Shown: positions 55,346 through 62,904 of the stretch, in pieces
Layout of the letters: each line of letters opens with the position of its first letter
Numbering within the stretch: position 1 is the stretch's first letter
From: Verrucomicrobiaceae bacterium
Lineage (GTDB): Bacteria; Verrucomicrobiota; Verrucomicrobiia; Verrucomicrobiales; Verrucomicrobiaceae
Length of the DNA: 64,000 nucleotides
Assembly: GCA_016795365.1 (NCBI GenBank)
Contig: JAEUHN010000029.1
Span: forward strand, 186,001-250,000
Direction: 5' to 3'
Notes under the pieces: model-generated
What the model was told of the DNA's origin: nothing
Databases searched by the model: none
The model's input: only the letters and a program-made list of their open reading frames with translations
Made by a program: the position numbers and the translations under genes

Positions 55346-57438
55346 CACGCATCGCCTTCGCACTGTGCTTACTTACCACCTTCGCCTCGGCGGAGACCAT
55401 CCAGACGGACTTGCTCATCGTCGGCGGCACGGAGTCGGGATGGGCGGCGGCGATTCAGGCGGCGCGGATGGGCTGCAAGTCGATCACGGTCGTGCATGAC
55501 GGCCCATGGCTCGGCGGGCAATACACGGAGCAGGGGCTCGTTTGCGTGGACGAGAGCAAGGGCACCGGCGAGGTCGGATGGGGACCGGCTTGGCATCCGA
55601 TGAAGCGCTCGTTTCATCGCTTCGGGCTCTTCAAGGAGTTGATGGACCGCATCGAGACCTTCAACACGAAGAAATACGGCTCGCCGATGCCGGGGAAGCC
55701 GATGCACGGCCCCACGACGTTCCGACCTGCGGAGGCGGAGGCGATCTTCCGCGAGATGCTCCAGCCTTACATCGCCAGCGGTCAGGTGACGCTGAAGTTG
55801 AATCACATCCCCATCTCTGCGTTGAAGTCAGACAACCAAGTCACGGGCATGACGTTTCGCCCGGACAAAGGCGACACGCTGGAGGTTAGGGCCGCGCTTA
55901 CGATTGATGCGAGCGATTGGGGCGACGTCGTGCAACTCAGCGGCACCGAGTTCGAGGTGGGGCCTGATCCGAAGTCGCGCTACGGTGAGCCTCATGCGCA
56001 GGAGGATGTCGCGGCGAATCCGCCGAACGAGATGAATCCGCTCACCTGGACGCTCATCGTCGAGGAAGGCAAAAACGACACGCCCATTCCCGCGCCGCCG
56101 CATTACGATGAGCGGCGCTACCTGCGTGCCACGTCGTTTGGACGAAAAGAAGCAGCGAAGTTGAAGTGGGATCATCCAGTGAAGACCGGAAACAACTTGC
56201 CCTGGCCCGCGAAGGGCAGCGAGAGCAAACGCCAGGGCACCATCCTCAGCATGCGCCGCATCGTCGAGGGCAGCACGAGCACGGATGGCATCACCAGCGC
56301 CCTCATTTGCTACGCGAACGGCCAGGATTATCCGCTGGAGCGCCTGTCGCGTCATGTGGGCGACGCCCTTGAGGCCACCGAGCGCGGAGCCTCGATGAAG
56401 AACCTCGCTTTGATGAGCCGCGAGCAGCGCCAGATCGTGTTCGAGGACTGCAAGGCGCACTCGCTCGGCCTGCTGCATCATTTGCAGACGACGGTGCATG
56501 ATCGCGCCAAGGACAAAACGAACAGCCTGCGTCACTACCACCTCAGCGATGAATTCGGCACGCCGGATCGCCTGCCGATGAAGCCCTACATCCGCGAGAG
56601 CCTGCGGCTGAAGGCGCTCTACATGATGCGTGAGCAAGAAAGCCTCATGGGCGAGGCCGAGAAAGCCGTGAAGGAGACCTTTGCCACCGTCATGTATCCC
56701 GATGGCGTCTTCGCGTGGCAGTTTCACTACGACTTCCACGACACCGGCCGCACCTATTTGAAGGGCGAGGGCGAATCCGGACCATGGACGCACTACGGCA
56801 AGCCCGGTCGCGACATCCACCAGCTTAGCGAGCGCAGTGTCTTCCCGCTGCGCAGCCTCATCCCGGCGAAGAAGAACGGCCTCATCGGCGCGCAGGGCAA
56901 TGTGGGCTTCAGTAGCATCGTCAGCAGTGCCGTGCGTCTGCACGATCATCGCGTGCACATCGGCCAAGCTGCCGGTGCGCTCGCTGTGCTCGCATTGAAG
57001 CATCAAAAGCAGCCGCGTGATCTCGCGTGGAACCGTGCGCACCTCGAAGAAATCCAACACGCCCTCTGCGGCGGCACCGAGGGCACTCCGATGCTCCTCT
57101 GGCCCTGGCGTGATCTGCCTGCGGATCACGCCGCGTTTGTCGCCATCAATCGCTTGAGTGCTCGCGGCCTAATCCCCGCCGCAAGAGACGAAGTGGACTT
57201 CCAACCCGATGCTCCCGCAGAGAAGCAGTGGCAAAAGGCCCTTTTGAGCCGTTGCGGCCTCGAAATGCCCATCGACGAAAAACTCACGCGAGGGCAGTTC
57301 GCGGCCCAACTCTGGCAAAAGCTCGAAAAAGTGCCGTTTCAGCCGTGGGTCCGCTTGAAGCCCGATGATGCCGATGCAGATGGCATTCCCGATTTGAATG
57401 ATCCGCAGCCGTTTGGTGCGTTGGAGTCTAGGCTTTAG
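55342..57438 (+). CDS. Secreted FAD-dependent oxidoreductase
   Basis: A 698-residue protein with a signal peptide (MTRIAFALCLLTTFASA) followed by a Rossmann FAD-binding motif DLLIVGGTESGWAAAIQAARMG and WLGGQYTEQGL, matching the FAD_oxidored family found in many Planctomycetota and Verrucomicrobiota. The family's substrate is unknown; export of a flavoprotein by the general secretory route is unusual but typical for this group. A TIDASDWGDV element and a late GAQGNVGFSSIVSSAVRLHDHRVHIGQAAGALA complete the fold. Close to the end is a calcium-type loop DADADGIPDLNDPQP like a thrombospondin-3 repeat. The stop and the last five residues lie in a palindromic repeat arm. Confidence 0.83.
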   Translation: MTRIAFALCLLTTFASAETIQTDLLIVGGTESGWAAAIQAARMGCKSITVVHDGPWLGGQYTEQGLVCVDESKGTGEVGWGPAWHPMKRSFHRFGLFKELMDRIETFNTKKYGSPMPGKPMHGPTTFRPAEAEAIFREMLQPYIASGQVTLKLNHIPISALKSDNQVTGMTFRPDKGDTLEVRAALTIDASDWGDVVQLSGTEFEVGPDPKSRYGEPHAQEDVAANPPNEMNPLTWTLIVEEGKNDTPIPAPPHYDERRYLRATSFGRKEAAKLKWDHPVKTGNNLPWPAKGSESKRQGTILSMRRIVEGSTSTDGITSALICYANGQDYPLERLSRHVGDALEATERGASMKNLALMSREQRQIVFEDCKAHSLGLLHHLQTTVHDRAKDKTNSLRHYHLSDEFGTPDRLPMKPYIRESLRLKALYMMREQESLMGEAEKAVKETFATVMYPDGVFAWQFHYDFHDTGRTYLKGEGESGPWTHYGKPGRDIHQLSERSVFPLRSLIPAKKNGLIGAQGNVGFSSIVSSAVRLHDHRVHIGQAAGALAVLALKHQKQPRDLAWNRAHLEEIQHALCGGTEGTPMLLWPWRDLPADHAAFVAINRLSARGLIPAARDEVDFQPDAPAEKQWQKALLSRCGLEMPIDEKLTRGQFAAQLWQKLEKVPFQPWVRLKPDDADADGIPDLNDPQPFGALESRL

Positions 57439-57486
57439 CCGATCTGCTCCTTTGCTCCCAAACCTCGGCTAAAGCCTGCACTCCAA
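57421..57486. repeat. Imperfect palindromic repeat across a gene end
   Basis: Two 22-base arms (57421-57442 and 57465-57486) are reverse complements with two mismatches, around a 22-base centre. The core pair is TAGGCTTTAGCCGA on the left and TCGGCTAAAGCCTG on the right. The left arm holds the last codons (LESRL) and the TAG stop of the FAD oxidoreductase gene; the right arm ends 3 bases before the next start codon. This resembles dispersed extragenic palindromes, and it could fold in the transcript. Confidence 0.75.
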
Positions 57487-57489
57487 CTC

Positions 57490-58785
57490 ATGAAATCGTT
57501 CCTTTTCCTGTTCCTCGTCAGCGTGCTGCATGCCGCTGAGCCATCGTCATCCGATGCGGTGCTGCAAAGAACGGTGGATCACGCCCGCATTCTCTCCCAG
57601 GTGCGATGGACGCCGGTCGCGGGGACAATGCCGAATCGGAAGGGCGGCTTCTTTGAGGCGGGGAAGGAGAATGTCGGTGTGCCTTACTCCAGCGTGCGGT
57701 CGGAGGGGCGCTACATCGGCTTTGACATCGGATTGCGCACGTTTCTCGCGGCGGTGGAGAATCCGCAGAGCGTGCTCTACACGGAGAATCTCACGGGCAA
57801 GGTCTCGAACGCCGCGGCCTACTACGGCAGCGTTTGCTCCGCCTACACCAGCTATGCGCTGGGTTGCGGGATCTGGGAGGTGAGTCGCCGCTATGGTCCG
57901 CAAATCAGCGATGGCATCCGGTTGGTCGAGCCGCAGTCTGCGGACGCCGCGCAGCCGGGTGATGTAATCTACACGCCGCACGCCACGGAGACCTCGGGCT
58001 CGCATGTGGAGATGGTCACCGCGGTCACGAAGGATGCCGCGGGTCGCGTGATCTCCGTGCGCGTGGAGGAAAGCCGCCCGCCGACCACCGCGACGACGGA
58101 GCGCAGCGCCGCCGCTTTCAACACGCACCTCGCCTCGCGGAACAAGCAGCTCTTTCGCATCACGGATCGCGAGGCCTGGCGCGGCGCGAATCGCTCTGAG
58201 CCGCTGCTTTTCCCGAACTACGAGGCCGATGCCGTGAAGCCGACGATCAATCGCGCTCTGCTCCTCGATCTCGGCGACTGGGTGCCATATCAGAAGGGCA
58301 AGCCCGTGAAGTTCAACGTCATGGACCGCGATCAGCTCGGCGTGAAGTCGCTCGTCATTCGTCGCGGCGGCCAAGTGGTGGAGGAAATCGCTCTCAGCGG
58401 CCCCGGCGTGCATGAGCGCATCTTTGACACCTGCGGCGACTACACCGCGCAGGTCATGCATCGCGATGGAAAGCCCAGTCAGGCCTGTGAGTTCGCCGTG
58501 TGCGATCTGAAGCTCACGCTGCCGAAGGGTAACGTGTCGATGAAAGGCGGCTGGGAGGTCCATTTCAGCACGGAGAACATCAAACCCATCATCATCTACC
58601 TCTGGAACGAGGCCGACAGCTACGGCCGCCATCCGCTCTTCCTCACCGAGGAACAACGCCGCGCCGGATCACTCACCATTCCCGCCGATCTGCTCCAAAA
58701 GCCCGGCAAGCTGCAAGTCTGGCTCATCGGCGAACACAAGCTCGGTCGCCTGAAGCTGCGGAAGGACATCACGACAGTGCCGTGA
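57490..58785 (+). CDS. Secreted NlpC/P60- or CHAP-like cysteine protein
   Basis: A 431-residue exported protein (signal peptide MKSFLFLFLVSVLHA). Residues of about 60-190 have the layout of a papain-like NlpC/P60/CHAP domain: VPYSSVRSEG, the likely nucleophile Cys116 in YYGSVCSAYTSYALG, GDVIYTP, and His172 in GSHVEMVTAV. These enzymes cut peptide or amide bonds, often in peptidoglycan. The remaining 220 residues look beta-rich and are not recognised (VKPTINRALLLDLGD, MDRDQLGVKSLVIRRGGQVVEE). The placement after the FAD oxidoreductase, across the palindromic repeat, and before the ceramidase-like gene gives no firm clue to substrate. Confidence 0.68.
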   Translation: MKSFLFLFLVSVLHAAEPSSSDAVLQRTVDHARILSQVRWTPVAGTMPNRKGGFFEAGKENVGVPYSSVRSEGRYIGFDIGLRTFLAAVENPQSVLYTENLTGKVSNAAAYYGSVCSAYTSYALGCGIWEVSRRYGPQISDGIRLVEPQSADAAQPGDVIYTPHATETSGSHVEMVTAVTKDAAGRVISVRVEESRPPTTATTERSAAAFNTHLASRNKQLFRITDREAWRGANRSEPLLFPNYEADAVKPTINRALLLDLGDWVPYQKGKPVKFNVMDRDQLGVKSLVIRRGGQVVEEIALSGPGVHERIFDTCGDYTAQVMHRDGKPSQACEFAVCDLKLTLPKGNVSMKGGWEVHFSTENIKPIIIYLWNEADSYGRHPLFLTEEQRRAGSLTIPADLLQKPGKLQVWLIGEHKLGRLKLRKDITTVP

Positions 58786-58834
58786 GGCGTTGTGCCGCAA
58801 GTTGCCGACGCGTTTGCCGTTCACAGGGGCAACC

Positions 58835-60301
58835 ATGCGCTCCCAATCTCCGCTCCTTCTCACCAGCCTTTGTCTGATCTTCGTCTCGCTCGATCTTGCC
58901 GCCGCCGCGCCGGTTTTCCGCGCTGGCGCGGCCACGAGCAACATCACGCCGACCATCGCTGCTGAGCCGGTGGGTCGCACCAGCCGACCTCCGGCGACGC
59001 ATGTGCATGACGATCTGCATGCCCGCTGTCTAGTGCTCGACGATGGGGAGGCGAAGCTGGCGCTCGTTGTCTGCGATCTGCGGCATATTTCGGCCGAGGT
59101 CGCGGCTGCGGCCAAGGTGATCATTGAAAAGACGACCGGTATCCCGCCGCAGTGCGTGGTCATCTCGGCCACGCACTCGCACACTACGGGCGGCGCGAGG
59201 CTGGAGGAGCGCGAGGGCGAGCCGTATTTTGAATACAGTGCTTTTTTGACCCGGCGCATCGCGGACGGCGTGTTGCGGGCCCACAATCAACTGGAGCCCG
59301 CGCAGATTGCCTGGGGTCTCGCCGAGGAGCCGACGCAGGTCTTCAATCGCCGGTGGTTCGTGAAACCCGAGCGTGGCCCGGTTTACGGTGCTCACGACAA
59401 CATCGAGAAGGTGGACACGAATCCCGGTTACAAAGGTCTGCTGAAGGCCGCCGGTCCGGTGGACCCGCAGATCACGTTTGTGTCTGTGCGCTCGACTTCG
59501 GGCAAACCGATCTCGCTGATGGCTTCCTACGGCCTGCACTATGTCGGCGGCGTGACGGAGAACACGATCTCGGCGGATTACTTCGCGATCTTTGCCGACC
59601 GTGTGGGCGAACTGCTCGGCGCTGATCGGCATCAAGATCCGCCGTTCGTCGGCATCATGGCGAACGGCACCAGCGGCGACGTGAACAATCTGGAGCGCTA
59701 CTCCGACGAGGAACTGGCGAAGCGAGGGCCGCAGCCGAAGAAGAAGTATCAACCCTTCGAAAAAGCCCGCGAGGTGGCCGATTTGTGCGCCAGCAAGGTC
59801 ATGGAAGCCCACAAAACCCTGAAATGGCACAATCACGTGAAACTCGCGTCCGTGCAGCGCACGCTCACCTTTGAGCGACGCTATCCGACGAAGGAAGAGG
59901 TCGCGTGGGCGGAGTCGGTGAAGGCCCGAAGGATCAAGCCGATGAGCACCAGCCGCTACAGCACCTACAGCACCGTGCTCGCCTATGCCTCACCGGACAT
60001 GCCGCCGAACGTCGATGTCATCGTGCAGACGCACCGCATTGGCGACCTCGCCGTGGCCGCGATGCCGTTCGAGGTCTTCGCGGAGATCGGCCTCGAACTG
60101 AAGCAGCGCAGCCCCATCCAGCCGCTGATGAACATCTCCATCGCCAACGGCTCCCACGGCTACCTGCCGACGCCCGAGCAGCACAAACTCGGCGGCTACG
60201 AAACGTGGATCGGCGTGAACAAGGTGCAGCTCGATGCCTCGGTGAAGATGGTGAACGCCCTCATCGAGATGCTCGGCGAGTTGAATGCGAAGAAGCCGTG
60301 A
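58835..60301 (+). CDS. Secreted neutral ceramidase-like protein
   Basis: A 488-residue exported protein; ATG 58835 begins the leader (MRSQSPLLLTSLCLIFVSLDLAAA), while a TTG at 58790 only extends it. It matches the N-terminal domain of neutral/alkaline non-lysosomal ceramidases, with FRAGAATSNITP at the mature start, a His cluster in SATHSHTTGG that would bind zinc, GVTENTISADYFA, and NGTSGDVNN. The C-terminal domain of true ceramidases is absent or very short. In Planctomycetota and Verrucomicrobiota many such proteins occur and are unlikely all to act on ceramide; hydrolysis of some amide or ester is inferred. It is the last intact gene of this secreted-protein run. Confidence 0.82.
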   Translation: MRSQSPLLLTSLCLIFVSLDLAAAAPVFRAGAATSNITPTIAAEPVGRTSRPPATHVHDDLHARCLVLDDGEAKLALVVCDLRHISAEVAAAAKVIIEKTTGIPPQCVVISATHSHTTGGARLEEREGEPYFEYSAFLTRRIADGVLRAHNQLEPAQIAWGLAEEPTQVFNRRWFVKPERGPVYGAHDNIEKVDTNPGYKGLLKAAGPVDPQITFVSVRSTSGKPISLMASYGLHYVGGVTENTISADYFAIFADRVGELLGADRHQDPPFVGIMANGTSGDVNNLERYSDEELAKRGPQPKKKYQPFEKAREVADLCASKVMEAHKTLKWHNHVKLASVQRTLTFERRYPTKEEVAWAESVKARRIKPMSTSRYSTYSTVLAYASPDMPPNVDVIVQTHRIGDLAVAAMPFEVFAEIGLELKQRSPIQPLMNISIANGSHGYLPTPEQHKLGGYETWIGVNKVQLDASVKMVNALIEMLGELNAKKP

Positions 60302-60368
60302 GCCGCTGATGCTGGCAGTTCCTACTCGAACACCACTGCCGCGATGACGAAATGAACCACCGATTTCA

Positions 60369-60599
60369 ATGAGACAACTTCTTCTACTCCTGCTGCTGGC
60401 CTCTGTGACGGGCACGCTTGCCGACATCGCTTCGCTGCCCGCGCATTTCATCGTCTCGCCGTGGAATTGCGCCGACGAAGAGACAGGGCGTGCCGGGCAT
60501 CGAACGCACCTCGAAGGGATGCCTATGCAGTCTCGATCCACGGTGAAAGGCTATATTTTGATATTCCAAGATATTCCAAACAATAATTTGACGAGTTGA
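60369..60599 (+). pseudogene. 5' stump of a secreted-protein gene cut by an insertion
   Basis: An open frame of 76 codons begins with a very good signal peptide (MRQLLLLLLLASVTGTLA) and about 20 plausible mature residues (DIASLPAHFIVSPWNCADE). After roughly position 60475 the translation loses any protein-like character and base composition becomes A/T-rich up to the next gene. The simplest reading is a secreted-protein gene whose 5' end remains while the rest was removed when the GTPase/nuclease unit arrived. No downstream fragment of it can be identified. A very small real secreted peptide is the alternative. This 308-base stretch (60302-60609) holds nothing else except the regulatory region listed next. 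Confidence 0.5.
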
Positions 60600-60619
60600 T
60601 TGGTATGCTGTGGAATACC
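60560..60619 (+). promoter_or_regulatory. Probable promoter/operator of the GTPase-nuclease unit
   Basis: An A/T-rich stretch with GATATTCCAA repeated exactly in tandem (60560-60569 and 60570-60579) and an inverted GGAATA at 60612-60617, part of the dyad GGTAT (60602-60606)/ATACC (60615-60619). A TTGACG box (60588-60593) stands 17 bases before TGGAAT (60611-60616); alternatively TGGTATGCT (60601-60609) forms an extended -10. Either would give a transcript with little or no leader. The repeats could bind an unknown regulator. Confidence 0.4.
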
Positions 60620-62904
60620 GCCGCATGAAAATGAACTACACAGCGAAAGCAAAACGAAATCCCGGACGCAATGGCTTTGTCATCAGTTTCCGACACCCCC
60701 TGAAAGCGGGAAAGAAGGTCTGCAAAGGTCTTGGAACTTCTGACGAGGCGATTGCCCGCAAGCTGGAGGAGCAGATGAATATCCTACTTGCGCGGGAAGA
60801 CCTTCGTTCTGTCGGGAGCCGAGCAGAGGCAGCGCGCGAGTTCGCAGCGTTTCCGGCAATTGTAGATATTTTCTACGGCGACCTTGACCCATCGGTCACT
60901 GGTCACCGCGCTTTGCGGGACCGTCTGCATCCATTGCCACCCATTGACCCGCAGGATTCCGTCCGAACGCTGATACTTGGCAACTCGGGAGTGGGGAAAA
61001 CCACGTTGCTCCGCAGGTTGATTGGCTGCGATGCCGTGCGTGACCGCTTTCCGGCGACCTCAACGAATCGAACGACAACCTGCGAAATCGAAATCATCAC
61101 TGGGCGGAAGGATTTCTCGGCAGCGGTGACTTTTTTGACCCGCCACCAGACGCAGCAGGAGGTGATCGAATCGGTCTCGAATGCGGTGCTGAAAGCCATG
61201 GAAGGGGCACCCGATGCAGTTGTGATGAAAGACCTGCTAGATGATAGTGATCAAAGGTTTCGCCTCAAATACGCCCTCGGTGACTGGCAAAGCCCGAAGC
61301 CGAAAGCTGGTGGGGGTTCTTCCTTCGATGCGCCAGTCAAAGGCAAAGCAGAAAGCAAGTCGGCTGAATCCTCGGATTTCCTCAAAGCTACACTTGCTGC
61401 GATTCGGCTGATCGCCGAAGCCGCGCGGAAGGAGGTTGAACCCGTGCTCGGTGCCTTGGAAACACTGAAAGACGAGGAACGCAGCTACGCACTCGACGAG
61501 ATGCAGCAAGCCGGCGAGCAGTCCGATGAGTTCCTAGACCTTGTGAACGAGATTATGGACGAGATTACGGAGCGGTTTTCCGCCCTGCCAGCAGGTAAAC
61601 TCAACAAATCTTCGACGGGATGGCCTGATGCATGGTCGTTTTCTGCAACTGCGAGCGAGCGAGATTCCTTTCTGGCCGCAGTGCGCTGGTTTTGCTCCAA
61701 CGTGAAAGAAGAATGGGGCAGTTTGCTGACTCCACTCGTTACTGGTATCCGGGTCAGTGGCCCGTTTCGCCCCGAATGGGTTCCTGCGGGTGAAGCCTAC
61801 TCCCATGTCTTTGTGGACACTCAAGGACTCGACCACGAAAAGCCTGCGACCGAACTTTCCAGCGAAACGACATCCATGTTCGGGCAGGTGCAGAACATTC
61901 TTTTCGTCGAGTCCGGCAAGGACTCACTCAAGAGTCAATCAGCCCGGAAGGTGATGGAGGCCATCGCGGGGGCCGGCTACACGGCAAATCTGACGGTCAT
62001 TCTTTCGCACATGGACTTGGTCGTTGGGGACGACATCCCCACAGCGGACGATAGAAAGGCTAAAGCGTTCAGCGGACTGCGCAGCCTCATCGATAATGAA
62101 GTGAGCCAAAATGTGAGCAGGGCTTCTGCGCGGCAACTCGCCGCGCACCTTGAAAATGGCACGTTCTACTTTGGCTATCTCGACCCAAAAAAATATCCTG
62201 AAAGCTGGGATGCTGATGATAAGGCGGGATTTGAAGAATCGCTTGGTAAAGATATGTGGCGCATCACGGAGCACCTTGTCGCTCAAGCGAACCCACATAA
62301 GCTCAAGCCCAGTGTGCCGGAATACAGTTTTGAAAGCCTCGGTCTGGCTGTTCGCGAAGTTAGCGTAGCGTTCCAAGAGAATTGGGAAGCCCGGCTCGGC
62401 TATAAGCGCGTCGAATCGATCACCCCGGCGAAGTGGCAGCAAATCAAAGCTATGACACGACGCTATGCGGAGGGGTGGTTTGATGGCTACTGGCTGAGGC
62501 CGATAGACACGCTTATAGACCTCACACGAAAAGTCCTGACCCGTTTCTTGGAGGCACCGCTCAGTTGGAATCCACAGGAAAAGAAAATAAGTGATACCGA
62601 GAAGACTGCCATCATCAACCGCCTGCAACAGCTCGTAAATGACTCGCTCACAGAGTTGAGTAAGTCGCGTCTGTGGAAGGTTCCGCAGTTGAAGTGGCAG
62701 GGCGCATACGAACTCTCTGGAACCGGCAGCACTTTCCCGCGTAAGCAGCGAGTGCGTGAGCTTTTCGTCCATCAGGTGCCCGTGCCGCAATCCATCAGTG
62801 ACCGTTGGGCACAAGCATGGGTCGAGGAAATCAAGGCGTTGCTTGTTGATGCCTTGGAAACCTTGAAGGCTGAACATCAGGCGGAGAAGCCGAGCCATGA
62901 GTAA
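60610..62904 (+). CDS. Large GTPase with integrase-like N-terminal domain
   Basis: Up to 764 residues: GTG 60610, with ATG 60625 or 60631 equally possible. Residues of about 10-60 (NGFVISFRHPLKAGKK, KGLGTSDEAIARKLEEQ) resemble the N-terminal arm/AP2-type DNA-binding domain of tyrosine recombinases. A P-loop follows, LGNSGVGKTTLL (first Gly at 124), then a long insertion of about 270 residues, helical with a Gly/Ser/Lys-rich linker (KAGGGSSFDAPVKGKAESK), before the DxxG motif D403-T-Q-G. The fourth motif reads LSHMDLV, a changed N/TKxD. The C-terminal 220 residues are helical. No named family is recognised; dynamin-like or AIG1-like defence GTPases are the nearest idea. It overlaps the nuclease gene by 8 bases. 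Confidence 0.72.
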   Translation: MEYRRMKMNYTAKAKRNPGRNGFVISFRHPLKAGKKVCKGLGTSDEAIARKLEEQMNILLAREDLRSVGSRAEAAREFAAFPAIVDIFYGDLDPSVTGHRALRDRLHPLPPIDPQDSVRTLILGNSGVGKTTLLRRLIGCDAVRDRFPATSTNRTTTCEIEIITGRKDFSAAVTFLTRHQTQQEVIESVSNAVLKAMEGAPDAVVMKDLLDDSDQRFRLKYALGDWQSPKPKAGGGSSFDAPVKGKAESKSAESSDFLKATLAAIRLIAEAARKEVEPVLGALETLKDEERSYALDEMQQAGEQSDEFLDLVNEIMDEITERFSALPAGKLNKSSTGWPDAWSFSATASERDSFLAAVRWFCSNVKEEWGSLLTPLVTGIRVSGPFRPEWVPAGEAYSHVFVDTQGLDHEKPATELSSETTSMFGQVQNILFVESGKDSLKSQSARKVMEAIAGAGYTANLTVILSHMDLVVGDDIPTADDRKAKAFSGLRSLIDNEVSQNVSRASARQLAAHLENGTFYFGYLDPKKYPESWDADDKAGFEESLGKDMWRITEHLVAQANPHKLKPSVPEYSFESLGLAVREVSVAFQENWEARLGYKRVESITPAKWQQIKAMTRRYAEGWFDGYWLRPIDTLIDLTRKVLTRFLEAPLSWNPQEKKISDTEKTAIINRLQQLVNDSLTELSKSRLWKVPQLKWQGAYELSGTGSTFPRKQRVRELFVHQVPVPQSISDRWAQAWVEEIKALLVDALETLKAEHQAEKPSHE

